Source: CAZCTC01 sp964501335 (lineage in GTDB: Bacteria > Chloroflexota > Anaerolineae > B4-G1 > SLSP01). Taken from it: a stretch of DNA of 64,000 bases. Within the stretch, counting starts at the first letter, position 1. Every line of letters begins with the position of its first letter. The stretch covers positions 4,067 to 68,066 of the forward strand of contig CAZCTC010000042.1 of NCBI GenBank assembly GCA_964501335.1, given 5' to 3'. This document shows positions 18,209 to 27,349 of the stretch, one piece after another. A model generated the notes under the pieces. The model was given only the letters and a program-made list of their open reading frames with translations, was not told the origin of the DNA and did not search any database. Both the position numbers and the translations under genes were made by a program.

Positions 18209-20401
18209 CTAGGGCTTCATCACCAACGGCAGGTAAATCCGCGCCGGCCAATCAATCGTAATCACCCGCGTCGTACTCAACACCGCCAGATAATTGCTCG
18301 CCTCCACACTCACCGTATACACCCCCGGATCGAGCCAGGAGAACTGCACCGTATCCGTCAACCCCATATTGAAATGCTTCACCGCCGCCGCATTCGCAAT
18401 CCGCCAGACATACGTGATCGGCTGAATCGCATCCACCGGCCCCACCGTCGCCGTAAACGTCTGCATCGTATTCCGATAGCCCCCTACCGGCCCCGTCATC
18501 ACCAGCGTCTGCACCGGCGTAAAGACCGGCAGCGCCGTAATCGTCACCAGCTTCGACTCCACCATCTGCCCAAGCGGATTGGCCACCGTCACCGTGACCG
18601 GCCAGACGCCCGGCGTCGTCCAGGTAAACGAAACATCGTCGGAATGGCTGTAACGCACGTGCGTCTGCGTCGTCAGCCCCGGACTCTGCCAGGTATAGGT
18701 AAACGGCGAAGTCGCAATCGGATCCACCGTCGCATTGAACGAGATCGCACTCCCCACCGTCTGGCTCAACGTCCCGGCCGTCATCGTCAACGCCGCCATC
18801 GCCACCGGATTGCAAAGCCGGGCATCGTCCGTCGCCACCCACAACCGCTGCCATTCCTCATAATAGGCCTGCGCCACCGCCCGGTCGTGGATAATCAACG
18901 TATTTTCATCGTTGTCGTAAGCCCCACTGTCCGTCCAGTTATACGATCCCAGAATCACCGTCGGATCGCTGCCGAAGACATCGAGCACGGCGAACTTATG
19001 ATGGACCTTCCCGGCAAAACTCTCGATCTTAATATGCCCCCCGGCCTGACAGAGCAAGGCATCGGCCGAATAAGCGCTCCCCGCCCCCAGCTGATCCCAA
19101 ACCCCAAAGAGCTCCACGCCCTGGTTCATCCGCTCGATCATCCGCTCAGTCAACAGAGAATCGGTCCAGAAGAACATCCCGAAATGCACCGTCGAATCGG
19201 CGTGCAGCAACTCATCGCGCACTTCAAAAGCCACCAGATCCGTCGGCGAGAAAAAGTTCTTCACCAACGTCCCCTGATAATTGAAAAGGTGCGCCGTATT
19301 GTCGCTCTTAGTCCCATGGAACAGACCGGACCACATCTCCTCGAATTCGATCCGGTAGACCCCCGCCATCGTCGTATCGGTCATCACAAACGAATTGTCG
19401 GCATTCAAAGTCAGGCCGGTATCGCTGAAATTCGTACTGCCGGTCCAGACCGTATGGCCGTCGAAAATCATAAACTTGTTATGTTGAATCGACGCATTGG
19501 TATCGGTAATCACCGTAATCCCGGCCGCCCGCAGCGCCTGATAACCGGCCGCCGATTCATTGAGCGCAGCCTCATCATCGCCCACCACCCGCACAACCAA
19601 CCCTCGATTATGAGCGCTGATCAAAGCATCGATCACACTCTGGCGGTTCAAATCGTAAATCGCCGCATCGATCCCCGTCGTCGCATGGTCGATCAAATCC
19701 AACAGCGCCTGCTCTTTCACCGTCCGCACAATCGTCGTCGTCACTTCCGTCGTGGCGCGTTCATTGAAATAAATCGCATAATCCAGCGACGCCGTGACCG
19801 CCGTCGTCGTGAGCACACAGGTATGCGACATCCCGGTGCTGTTCGTCGCATCGCCGCAGCGCGGATTGTAAGTCCAGTTGCCCGCCACATCCCCGGCGGC
19901 GGTCAAATTGACGCGCACCATCGGCACCCGCCCCGACGAATTGCCTGAAAACCAGGCCGTCCCGCAATCCACCTCATCCACCAATACACTGGCACCGTCT
20001 TGCAAGGTGAGATATTCACCCGCATCCCCCATCGCCCCGCTGTAAATCTGATCGGCCGTCACGCCCGGGACCGTATTGTCATCCGTACGCTCCAGCAGAT
20101 AATAACCGTGCGCCGGAATACTCCCCGTCAGCGTAATCGCAGGCGTCCCATCCGCCGAGCTAAGGCGCCAGTTCGCCAGATTGACCGCACTGCCCGTATT
20201 GTTGTACAGCTCGATCCACTCATCGTTAGAAGAAGTCGTCGTCCCCATCCAGGCCACCTCACTCACCACCACATCGAGAACGTTGGCATGAGGCCGCGCC
20301 GGAGCGCCGAGGACATAATTGAAAAACAGGGGTATAATTGCAAAGAAGGCCAGACAAGTCAAAATACCAAGCACGCGATAGATCCAGCGATGAGATACCA
20401 T
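18209..20401 (-). CDS. Secreted lamin-tail / phospholipase-D-like protein
   Basis: 730 residues with an N-terminal signal segment (about 8-32). A lamin-tail-like domain follows (about 43-150, VVVSEVAWMG...NDEWIELYN). Then come two phospholipase-D-type halves. The first HKD-like motif is IQHNKFMIFDGHTVWTGSTN (His307, Lys309). The second is VHHKFAVLDVFGSDPTVILG (His467, Lys469) with the following SYNWTDSGAYDNDEN. Two Ig/PKD-like domains lead to the C-terminus RIYLPLVMKP, which carries the same YLP motif as the giant surface protein. It is probably an exported phosphodiesterase or nuclease attached to the envelope. The start at 20401 was chosen because the preceding codons lack a site and the signal begins there (AAAGGCAG upstream). 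Substrate (lipid or DNA) is undetermined. Confidence 0.85.
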   Translation of the reverse strand: MVSHRWIYRVLGILTCLAFFAIIPLFFNYVLGAPARPHANVLDVVVSEVAWMGTTTSSNDEWIELYNNTGSAVNLANWRLSSADGTPAITLTGSIPAHGYYLLERTDDNTVPGVTADQIYSGAMGDAGEYLTLQDGASVLVDEVDCGTAWFSGNSSGRVPMVRVNLTAAGDVAGNWTYNPRCGDATNSTGMSHTCVLTTTAVTASLDYAIYFNERATTEVTTTIVRTVKEQALLDLIDHATTGIDAAIYDLNRQSVIDALISAHNRGLVVRVVGDDEAALNESAAGYQALRAAGITVITDTNASIQHNKFMIFDGHTVWTGSTNFSDTGLTLNADNSFVMTDTTMAGVYRIEFEEMWSGLFHGTKSDNTAHLFNYQGTLVKNFFSPTDLVAFEVRDELLHADSTVHFGMFFWTDSLLTERMIERMNQGVELFGVWDQLGAGSAYSADALLCQAGGHIKIESFAGKVHHKFAVLDVFGSDPTVILGSYNWTDSGAYDNDENTLIIHDRAVAQAYYEEWQRLWVATDDARLCNPVAMAALTMTAGTLSQTVGSAISFNATVDPIATSPFTYTWQSPGLTTQTHVRYSHSDDVSFTWTTPGVWPVTVTVANPLGQMVESKLVTITALPVFTPVQTLVMTGPVGGYRNTMQTFTATVGPVDAIQPITYVWRIANAAAVKHFNMGLTDTVQFSWLDPGVYTVSVEASNYLAVLSTTRVITIDWPARIYLPLVMKP

Positions 20402-20569
20402 AGTACACTGCCTTTCTTCGATAAAAAATTCTGCTCGACCTGGCAACCGCCGGGGGCTTCCAGTCTACCTCCATTTTCAATGCTGTCAAAAGCCCATTAT
20501 CCGGAAAACAACCTTAGAAAAAGCAAAAACCTCTCTTCCGGCAAGCTTTCCAGGGTAAACCTTACAAAC

Positions 20570-20640
20570 AAAAAACGCTCTCTCCCTGCTTCGCACCGCG
20601 CGTCGATTCTTACCGGAAAAATACCAATTGCGGGACGCTA
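20570..20640 (+). repeat. Body-only copy of the palindromic module
   Basis: It carries CTCTCCCTGCTTCGCACCGC and TTGCGGGACGCTAAAAAC, but no intact hairpin precedes it. It opens a repeat-dense, gene-free stretch running to 21209. Confidence 0.7.
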
Positions 20641-20974
20641 AAAACGCCCTTCAGATAAAAAACAACCGCCGCTACAAAACGCAGGAGAACAAACGCAGAA
20701 AAAACCATGTTGTGGCGGGCTTTCTGAAGCCCGCCACAACATAAACAAAAAAACTCTCTCCCCATCCAGCGCGGCGTACCTTACGGGAAAAGGGCCATTT
20801 GCGGGACGCTAAAAACGCCCTTCAGATAAAAAACAACCGCCGCTACAAAACGCAGGAGAACAAACGCAGAAAAAACCATGTTGTGGCGGGCTTTCTGAAG
20901 CCCGCCACAACATAAACAAAAAAACTCTCTCCCCATCCAGCGCGGCGTACCTTACGGGAAAAGTGCCATTTGCG
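20633..20974 (+). repeat. Direct tandem duplication of a palindromic module, 171 bp x 2
   Basis: Two almost identical 171-bp units (20633-20803 and 20804-20974). Each has a GACGCTAAAAACGCCCTTCA start, a central hairpin (20707-20742 and 20878-20913, ATGTTGTGGCGGGCTT) and a CCCCATCCAGCGCGGCGTAC end. I saw one clear base difference (GGGCCATT versus GTGCCATT), which suggests a recent duplication. Confidence 0.9.
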
Positions 20975-20982
20975 GGACGCGG

Positions 20983-21031
20983 TTTCCTGGGGTTTTACCC
21001 CAGGCTTTCTTAAATCGCCCCTTCAGGGCTT
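20983..21031. repeat. Dispersed repeat, CCTGGGG...CCCCAGG type
   Basis: An inverted copy of the element at 112-160 (GGTTTCCTGGGGTTTTACCC and CGCCCCTTCAGGGCTT). Confidence 0.7.
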
Positions 21032-21070
21032 AAAAAGGTGATTTCCCGATAAGGCATTTTTAGGGGAAGA

Positions 21071-21108
21071 GGGGAATTTGCACACCTTCTGAGGTGTGCA
21101 AATTCCCC
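21071..21108. repeat. Solo palindromic hairpin
   Basis: Perfect stem GGGGAATTTGCACACCT with loop TCTG. A sister hairpin with the same outer half and a different inner half (GCACGCCT) is at 41658-41695. It is followed by a CCCCCCTTTCCCCC...GGGGGAAAGGGGGG palindrome (21120-21158), so the gap between 20402 and 21209 is entirely repeats. Confidence 0.8.
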
Positions 21109-21209
21109 TTAACAGCAATCCCCCCTTTCCCCCATCTGCGTCTTTGGGGGAAAGGGGGGCAGGGGGGATAGAGGGCCGGCACAGCCTACTTTTACAACAG
21201 GAGCAACCC

Positions 21210-21998
21210 ATGTGGCTATTCGAAAAAAGAAAATATCCCAGCGGTCCCTATTGGGGAATGATATGGGCCCTCATCGGCATCCCTCTCATGCTTTGCTTCG
21301 CCTGCACCATGGAAATGCAATTCATCCCCTACAGAATCGCCGCGATCCTCACCCCCACCGCCGTTCCCCATTGCCAACCGCAAACCGGCGAAGGCTATAT
21401 CATCACCGAACCGTTCCTGACCGGCCCCTCTTTCCGAATCGAAACCTACGAGCACCCCGGATCAATTGCGACTCGGGGTTCAATTCGCCTCGGCACTCGG
21501 GTAACCATCCTGGAATCCCAAGGGCATTCCAGAAGCAAACCCTGCTATCTTTATAAGATCATTCCTTCCTCAGGAATTGGAGAAATCTGGTGGATTCCCC
21601 AGGATGAACTGACCGTCGAAAAAGGCCTTCCCGTCCCACTGGAATGCGTCTGTGACCCGGAAAGCTATCCCGACCACACCCCGACCACCGGCTGGGTCTA
21701 CACCTACGCCCCCCCCGGCTACGGAATCCTGCTCCTCCCCAGTCAAGAAATGCGCCAGGACGAACTGCCCAAACCCATGCTTCGCAGCGGCGTCACCGTT
21801 GAAATCTTGCAGACCTACTGGTCCTCCGAATACACTAACTATAATACCCGGTGCTACCGCTATCGGGTGCGCGAGCCCCAAACCGGCACCACCGGCTGGC
21901 TGCCCGAAGAATTCATCACCAGCGACCCCACCCTCCCCCCCACCCGAACCTGCCTATCAACCAAAGACCGCGACTACTTTCTGCAACAGCTGCCGTAA
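21210..21998 (+). CDS. Membrane-anchored protein with two SH3-like modules
   Basis: 262 residues. The ATG at 21210 has an ACAGGAGC site; upstream codons lie in repeat DNA. One membrane segment (about 17-36, IWALIGIPLMLCFACT) anchors an exported part. Two similar modules follow: residues about 60-135 (GYIITEPF...VTILESQG...WWIPQDEL) and about 150-250 (GWVYTYAPPGYGILLLPSQE...VTVEILQTY...GWLPEEFI). The pattern of a Gly-rich strand, 'G..V.IL', a variable loop and a closing 'GW.P...' resembles bacterial SH3 domains, which often bind peptidoglycan or peptides. No enzyme domain is attached. It stands alone between repeat blocks. Confidence 0.72.
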   Translation: MWLFEKRKYPSGPYWGMIWALIGIPLMLCFACTMEMQFIPYRIAAILTPTAVPHCQPQTGEGYIITEPFLTGPSFRIETYEHPGSIATRGSIRLGTRVTILESQGHSRSKPCYLYKIIPSSGIGEIWWIPQDELTVEKGLPVPLECVCDPESYPDHTPTTGWVYTYAPPGYGILLLPSQEMRQDELPKPMLRSGVTVEILQTYWSSEYTNYNTRCYRYRVREPQTGTTGWLPEEFITSDPTLPPTRTCLSTKDRDYFLQQLP

Positions 21999-22046
21999 AA
22001 CTCTCCTCCTATCCCGCACGGCATCAAGGGCACAGAGAAAAATCCA

Positions 22047-22152
22047 TGTTTGCGCGCGCGTCCGAATGCGCGCGCAAACATAAAAAAATAGCTCTCTCCC
22101 TGCTTCGCACCGCGCGTCGACTCTCACCAGGAAAACACCCTTTGCGGGACGC
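22047..22152 (+). repeat. Palindromic module: hairpin plus body
   Basis: Hairpin 22047-22082 (ATGTTTGCGCGCGC, both arms complementary around GTCCGAAT) then CTCTCCCTGCTTCGCACCGC and TTTGCGGGACGC. It lies between convergent genes ending at 21998 and 22221. Confidence 0.8.
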
Positions 22153-22220
22153 AAGTGTCAATGCAAGCACAAAATCTCAGCCTGTCAGACATTAAAAAAA
22201 CAAAAGGAACTATTCCGTAG

Positions 22221-22610
22221 TTAACCAAGGTTTCTAATCTTTTTCCACAGGAAAATAAAAATTCCTGAAATGAGGGGATCAAAAATAAGAACCATTATTC
22301 CCAATGCGTATATTTTCGATCTGATCTCAAAAGGAATTCCCAATAAAATTAAGGCTACCCACAACACCACCCCAAACCAAGCCAGCAATTGACTCACCAT
22401 GCCCGATACTTCAACCTCATTATCGGGTATAGGATTCCCACATAGAAAACTCATCCAGGAGGGTACTTTGATTAAAAGATGAGTAAAGTACCACAAATGA
22501 TCTTTTTTCAAATTGCGGTTTAATGTGTGGGCCCGCTTAAAATTACGCTGTCCTATAAAAGCTATCCCCCAAAACATCAGCATCGTAAAGCCCCAGGCTA
22601 AAAGTTCCAT
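22221..22610 (-). CDS. Small AT-rich membrane protein, unknown
   Basis: About 129 residues with three likely membrane segments: N-terminal LLAWGFTMLMFWGIAFIG, central LLAWFGVVLWVALILLGIP and C-terminal YALGIMVLIFDPLISGIFIF. The loop between the first and second is basic and ends in a GNPIPDNEVEV segment. The start at 22610 is preferred (AAGGATG 6 bases upstream); an ATG three codons earlier is possible. Its base composition is clearly more AT-rich than the surrounding genes, and its codons are not C/G-ending, so it may be a recent acquisition. No family recognised. Confidence 0.6.
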   Translation of the reverse strand: MELLAWGFTMLMFWGIAFIGQRNFKRAHTLNRNLKKDHLWYFTHLLIKVPSWMSFLCGNPIPDNEVEVSGMVSQLLAWFGVVLWVALILLGIPFEIRSKIYALGIMVLIFDPLISGIFIFLWKKIRNLG

Positions 22611-22783
22611 TTTCCCCATCCTTAATCTCAAACAACTCCCCACCTTACCAGACAGCCCCCCTCCGCAGAAATGATTAACCCGATCGCGAATTATCCCTGA
22701 TCTTCAAAATAAACAAAAACTCCCTGGAAATTCCGAATTCCAAAACTAATTTTCGACCTGTGCGGTTAGTCTGGGAAAAAAGC

Positions 22784-22823
22784 CCATATTTTCGGCGGCT
22801 TCAGAAAGCCGCCGAAAATATGG
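22784..22823. repeat. Solo palindromic hairpin upstream of the STAND gene
   Basis: A perfect stem CCATATTTTCGGCGGCTT with loop CAG. It ends 35 bp before the GTG start at 22859. Its inner half GGCGGCTT recurs in three other hairpins with different outer halves. Confidence 0.75.
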
Positions 22824-22858
22824 TAAAATTCTCGAATCATCCACCGTGGGAGTAAACC

Positions 22859-25800
22859 GTGCTCGACCAGCTGATCCAGGGAATCACATTGCTGCCCAAC
22901 TCCGTCGCCTTGCGCCTCCAGGATTACCTCCAGGCCCATCAATCGCACCCCCTCGCCGGCCGGCGTGCCGATCTGGATTCCTTGAACGCCTGGCTCGCCT
23001 CACCCAAAAGCCCACCCTACCTGCTCCTCACCGGGCCCTCCGGCCGCGGAAAATCCACCCTGCTCGTCCATTGGATTGCAGAACTGCTCCAGCGCGGCTC
23101 CCAGGCGCCCGCCATCGCCTTTATTCCAATCAATCAGCAGCTCCAAACCCATACCGCCACAGCAGCTCTCGCCGCCCTCGCCGCCCGGCTTGATTTCCTG
23201 CACGCCGCCCCCTTCGCCATCGAACTGACCGCTGCCGACTGGCACGACCGCGCCGCCGCCGCGCTCGCCCGGCCCCTCCCCGACGGCCGCACCCTGCTCG
23301 TCGTCATGGACGGCATCGATGAAGCCGCCGACTGGGAACCCGGCCCCAACCTCTTCCCGGTCCCCCCCATCGCCGGACTTCGAGTGATCGTCGCCACCCG
23401 CTACACCCCCCTCGCACCCAACAGCACCGCCTGGCTCCATCGCCTCGGTTGGGAGCAGGCTGGACTGACCCTGCCCCGCTTCCTCGATCCGCTCACCCGC
23501 GAAGGCATCGCTGAAATGGCCCCGCCTGAACTGGCCGTCGATCTGCGCCGGCTGAGCGAAGGCGAACCTTACCTGCTCGAACGTTACACGGCCGAACTCG
23601 GCCGCTCCCTCCAACCCGCCGACCTGCCCGGCTTGCAGCCCGGCTCCGCCGGCTATCTGGCCCGCCTTCGCACCCTGCAACAACAATCCTGGCCCTCCGA
23701 TCAGCCGTCACCCGATCCCGCCGTCCAGACCCTCCTCCGGCTCTTCGCGGTCGCCCTCGGCCCCTTGAAAACCGCCGATCTCACAGCCCTGGCGCCCGAA
23801 CTGCCGCCGGCCGACATAGAAAAGCTCCTCCCCCTCCTGGCCCCCCAGGGGATCATCGGCGATCCGGCCCGGGGCTACGGATTTTCTCACCCCCGCTGGA
23901 GCGAAATCGTCCTCAGTCGCCTCAGCCGTCCCGAACGAGAGAGCTGGGAAGCCCGCCTGATTGCCTGGGGCCGCCGGATTCTGTCCGAATTGCAGACCGA
24001 AAACCACCCCCCCGCAGCCGTCCCCGCCTATCTTATCGCCTGGTACGGCGCCCACCTCACCCGCATCGCCGCCTCCCTGGAAGACTGGGCGCCCCTTATC
24101 AGCAACGGTTGGCACAAAGCCTGGGAAACCCTCGCCGGCGACGATCTGGGCTATCTGAACGATGTAGCCCGGGTAGCCGCCGCCGCCCGTCAGGCCGGCG
24201 ACCTCATCCTGCAATTGCGCTGCACCCTGATCCTTTCCACGGCCCGCGCCCGCCCGATTGAAATCCCACCGGAACTCTTCGGCATCCTTATCGCCACAAA
24301 ACTCTGGACGCCCCAACAGGGACTTGCCTACATCTACCACCTGCCCGATCCACTCACCCGCGCCGCCGCCTTGACCCTGCTCGCCCCCCATCTGCCGGCA
24401 GAGCTGCACCCCACAGCCTGGATGGTCGCCCTCTCCCTGCCCCATCCGACCGCCCGGGCCCGCGCCTTGACCGGCATCCTGCCCACGCTGACCGCGGCAG
24501 AAGAACGCACCGCCCTCCTGACCAAAATCCTCACCGAAATCCGCGCCATCGGCGATCCAGCCGCCCGGGCGCAGGTCCTGGCCGATCTCGGCCCCGCCCT
24601 CCCCTCCGAACTGATCCCGGAGGCCTGGAAGATCGTCCAAACGCTCCCCGAAGATTTCCATCAGGCGCGGGCTCTCGTCGGAATGGCCCCCAGACTCACC
24701 CCGGCCCAACGCATGGAAGCCTTCGCCGCCGCCCGCGCGATACCCTGGGAATCCCATCGAGCCGCACTCCTGGCCCGCCTGGCCCCTTACCTGCCGCCCA
24801 AATCCCAGCAGGAGATCCTGAACACCCTCCGCGCCCTGCAAGATAAACCCAGCCGGATTCAGGCTCTGATCCATCTGGCCCCCTGGATCCCCTCTCCCGA
24901 ACGAGAAAAGTGCGCGCGGGAAGCCCTCGCCACCCTCCGGATCATCCAGGACGACTTCTACCGGGCCCAGACCATCGCCGAACTCGGCCCCGGCCTTTCC
25001 CCGGAACTGGCCGCCGAAGCCGTCGCGGCCGCCCGCTCCCTCGAACGCGGCCTCAACCGCACCGTCGCCTTGATCGGGTTGGCGCGCCATCTCCCTTCCG
25101 GACTGCTCTGGGAAGCTCTGACCGCCGCGCATACCGTCACCGCACCGTCCGACCGCATCCGGCTCCTGGTCCAGATCGCTCCCTGCCTGGAATTCGACGA
25201 ACGGAACAAAGCCCTGGAAGAAGCCTTGAATACGGCGACCGCCATTGGAGATCAGGGCGAACGGGCCGGCCTGCTCGCCGCCCTGGTCCCCTACCTGTCG
25301 CCCGCTCAGGCCCGGGAAACCCTCACCTTGACCCGCACCCTGGACTCTGTCGACACCCAGACAAAACTGTTGATTGCACTGGCCCCGGTTCTGCACCCGG
25401 AACAGCTCTCCGTGGCCCTGGCCATTGCCCGCAGCATCACCCGGGAAAGCTGGCGCGCCCGGGCACTCGCCGAACTGGCGGTCCATCTGGCCCCGGCCCC
25501 CGAACGCAGCAAAATTTTGATGGAGGCCCTGGCCTACGCCCGCGCCACCGCCGATCCGGTCGAACGGGCCGCCGCCCTCTTGCCGCTGGCCCTCCATCTC
25601 TCGCCGGAACTACAACGCGAAACGCGGGCGGCCATCCAATCCATTTCGGAGGATACCGCCCGCGCAGACCGGACCTTCAACCTGGCCCATCAACTGACCG
25701 ATCCTGAGACCCGCCTCGCCTCACTACGCGAAGCCACAACCCTTCTCGCGGCACTCTCCGACGAGGAACGCCGCACCGAAATCCTGCACCGCGAATGGCC

Positions 25801-26167
25801 GCACCTGCCGCCCGAACTCCAAACCGGCCTGCCCATTCCCCTGCCGCGAGATCCCCTCACGGCTCTGATTTTCAAATTACGGCTGGCACCACCGCCGGCC
25901 GACACCCTGAAAGATCTCACTCTCACCGTCGCCCGGCTGGAGGAGTCCCCCCGCCGGGCCCGCCTGCTGGAAATCCTGGCCCCTTACCTGGTTGCCTTGC
26001 CGGAACAAGCCGGCCGCCAACTCTGGCAGGAATTGCTCGAAAAGCTCGCCCACCTGCCGCGCCCGGCCCTGCTCAACGATTTGAAAGCACTCATCCCCTT
26101 TCTGGCCCACCTCGATCCGGCTTTGCCCACAGCTCTGGCTCAGACCGTCCTGGAAATAAGAGAGTAA
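22859..26167 (+). CDS. STAND-type NTPase with regular helical repeats
   Basis: 1102 residues starting at a GTG behind GGGAG. Residues about 30-330 form a P-loop NTPase of the NACHT/AAA-16 (STAND) kind: Walker A GPSGRGKS (59-66), Walker B LLVVMDGIDEA (145-155) and an Arg-containing sensor region VIVATRYTPL. A winged-helix-like stretch follows (about 290-380). Residues about 495-1000 are some 15 tandem helical units with the pattern 'D...RA.AL..LAP.LPPE....A...AR.I'. They are mostly 32 residues long, with a 4-5 residue insertion in roughly every third unit. There is no N-terminal effector domain. STAND proteins usually sense a ligand through the repeats and oligomerise on ATP binding; a signalling or scaffold role is inferred. 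No defence genes adjoin it. Confidence 0.82.
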   Translation: MLDQLIQGITLLPNSVALRLQDYLQAHQSHPLAGRRADLDSLNAWLASPKSPPYLLLTGPSGRGKSTLLVHWIAELLQRGSQAPAIAFIPINQQLQTHTATAALAALAARLDFLHAAPFAIELTAADWHDRAAAALARPLPDGRTLLVVMDGIDEAADWEPGPNLFPVPPIAGLRVIVATRYTPLAPNSTAWLHRLGWEQAGLTLPRFLDPLTREGIAEMAPPELAVDLRRLSEGEPYLLERYTAELGRSLQPADLPGLQPGSAGYLARLRTLQQQSWPSDQPSPDPAVQTLLRLFAVALGPLKTADLTALAPELPPADIEKLLPLLAPQGIIGDPARGYGFSHPRWSEIVLSRLSRPERESWEARLIAWGRRILSELQTENHPPAAVPAYLIAWYGAHLTRIAASLEDWAPLISNGWHKAWETLAGDDLGYLNDVARVAAAARQAGDLILQLRCTLILSTARARPIEIPPELFGILIATKLWTPQQGLAYIYHLPDPLTRAAALTLLAPHLPAELHPTAWMVALSLPHPTARARALTGILPTLTAAEERTALLTKILTEIRAIGDPAARAQVLADLGPALPSELIPEAWKIVQTLPEDFHQARALVGMAPRLTPAQRMEAFAAARAIPWESHRAALLARLAPYLPPKSQQEILNTLRALQDKPSRIQALIHLAPWIPSPEREKCAREALATLRIIQDDFYRAQTIAELGPGLSPELAAEAVAAARSLERGLNRTVALIGLARHLPSGLLWEALTAAHTVTAPSDRIRLLVQIAPCLEFDERNKALEEALNTATAIGDQGERAGLLAALVPYLSPAQARETLTLTRTLDSVDTQTKLLIALAPVLHPEQLSVALAIARSITRESWRARALAELAVHLAPAPERSKILMEALAYARATADPVERAAALLPLALHLSPELQRETRAAIQSISEDTARADRTFNLAHQLTDPETRLASLREATTLLAALSDEERRTEILHREWPHLPPELQTGLPIPLPRDPLTALIFKLRLAPPPADTLKDLTLTVARLEESPRRARLLEILAPYLVALPEQAGRQLWQELLEKLAHLPRPALLNDLKALIPFLAHLDPALPTALAQTVLEIRE

Positions 26168-26201
26168 ACCATAACACAGCTCGTTGAGATCAGTTTTTAA
26201 C

Positions 26202-26410
26202 ATCCCGCAAAAGGCTCTTGTTTGGTGAAAAGCGGCGCGCGGTGCGAAGCAGGGGGGAGGTTTTTTATTTATTTTTTCGCACGCCGCAGACGGCGCGCGA
26301 AAAAATGCCCTTTTTTCTTCCCCTCTTTTCCGGTGATTGTGGTTGCAAATGGCTTAAGTTGCCTGATATGCCCCCCTTTCCCCCGCGTGCGGGGGAAAGG
26401 GGGTAGGGGG
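26202..26410 (-). repeat. Composite repeat: palindromic module plus CCCCTTTCCCCC palindrome
   Basis: Module body in reverse (CATCCCGCAAAAGGCTC..., GCGCGCGGTGCGAAGCAGG), a hairpin at 26271-26306 (one mismatch), then 'ggttgcaaatggcttaagtt' and a C-rich/G-rich palindrome (26371-26403). An inverted copy of this composite lies at 39155-39370. The gap between the STAND gene and the next stop holds nothing else. Confidence 0.8.
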
Positions 26411-26477
26411 GATAGAGGGGACCGCCGAAAATTGATTTCTTCTATCTTCCACTCTTCCAGCTTCCGTTCTTCCGATC

Positions 26478-27011
26478 TTATGCCACCCGCCGGCCGCCTT
26501 TTAATCCATCCTGGAGCCGCTTCAAGCCCTCCCAATCACCGGCCGCGGCCAACCGGGCCTGTTCCGGCCAGCTCGCCGGATCGATCATCGACAACCGATG
26601 CCCCGAAGCCTTCAAAATCTCCTGCAAATGAGTCGGATCCACATCCCCCAACTGCGCAAAGGTCAAAATCCCGTTCTCTTTGAGCAACGCATCCAGCTTC
26701 GGCCCAATCCCTTCAATCCGGGTCAGATCGTCGGGCTTAACCGGCGTTTCAACCGCCGATGCAGTAAACTCCACGCTCGCGACCGCTGGCTCTTCGCTCA
26801 CAACCGGCTTCCCATCATCAAGAGAGATCATCTCCTGCGTCGCAGATGGCGTCAGTTCAATCCGCTCCTGATCCGGCATCGTCGACTTTTTCTTCCCCAT
26901 CAAGGCAGGGGCCTTATCGGCCTCCCGTTTCCGCCCGATAAAAAAATTCCACAGGAACCATCCCAATACGGTTCCCCAAAAAATCCCCTGCAGCATTTTT
27001 CGTCGATCCAT
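26478..27011 (-). CDS. Membrane-anchored helix-hairpin-helix protein
   Basis: 177 residues, start at 27011 with a strong AAGGAGGAATT. An N-terminal membrane segment (about residues 8-25, GIFWGTVLGWFLWNFFI) is followed by a charged linker. The C-terminal domain (about 95-170) is of the DUF4332/COG3743 helix-hairpin-helix type: DDLTRIEGIGPKLDALLKEN, ILTFAQLGDVD, and SMIDPASWPEQARLAAAGDW. Such domains bind DNA non-specifically in other proteins; fused to a membrane anchor the role is unclear. Monocistronic, on the strand opposite the STAND gene. Confidence 0.8.
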   Translation of the reverse strand: MDRRKMLQGIFWGTVLGWFLWNFFIGRKREADKAPALMGKKKSTMPDQERIELTPSATQEMISLDDGKPVVSEEPAVASVEFTASAVETPVKPDDLTRIEGIGPKLDALLKENGILTFAQLGDVDPTHLQEILKASGHRLSMIDPASWPEQARLAAAGDWEGLKRLQDGLKGGRRVA

Positions 27012-27119
27012 AATTCCTCCTTGATTCTCATTCGCGGCTGTCAAAAAAATTTATTGCACCCCATCCCTTAATTATGGCACAGCTCTAAAATTTTAAAAAG
27101 CCAGACCTTATTTTATATT

Positions 27120-27229
27120 TTCGCACCCCGCAACAGCTGCTTTCCCTGTAAAAACCGACGCGCGGAATGGGAAGAGAGAGTTGTTTTTGTTCATTTTTTC
27201 GCGCGCCGCAGACGGCGCGCGAAAAAATG
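27120..27229 (-). repeat. Palindromic module: body plus hairpin
   Basis: Body CACCCCGCAACAGCTGC... then a hairpin 27192-27229 (CATTTTTTCGCGCGCCG, loop CAGA). The same stem core occurs at 31411-31450 and 39257-39294. Confidence 0.8.
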
Positions 27230-27276
27230 GTTTTTCAACTTCCATTCTTCCATTCTTCCACGCTTCCACTCTCCAG

Positions 27277-27304
27277 TTGACATCTACCATACCCATGTTA
27301 TGAT
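27277..27304 (+). promoter_or_regulatory. Sigma-70-type promoter of the SAM-riboswitch operon
   Basis: -35 TTGACA (27277-27282), 16-base spacer, -10 TATGAT (27299-27304). The predicted transcript start is near 27311, about 40 bases before the riboswitch begins. This is one of the two best consensus promoters in the window. Confidence 0.85.
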
Positions 27305-27349
27305 CTGGCTGTTGTCGTTGTACAATCACATAGCAGCGATGCAAGCCTT

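Noticed and set aside
16576..18261. A 561-codon plus-strand frame
   Set aside because: It is antisense to the nadC-nadA fusion gene, with basic low-complexity composition and no plausible ribosome binding site.
23708..25597. A 629-codon minus-strand frame with Gly/Gln-rich product
   Set aside because: It is antisense to the STAND gene. Gly/Gln richness mirrors the GCC/CTG codons of the real gene.
22859..26167. Antiviral STAND (Avs-like) defence gene
   Set aside because: There is no N-terminal nuclease or other effector domain, and the neighbours are not defence genes. I kept the neutral STAND label.
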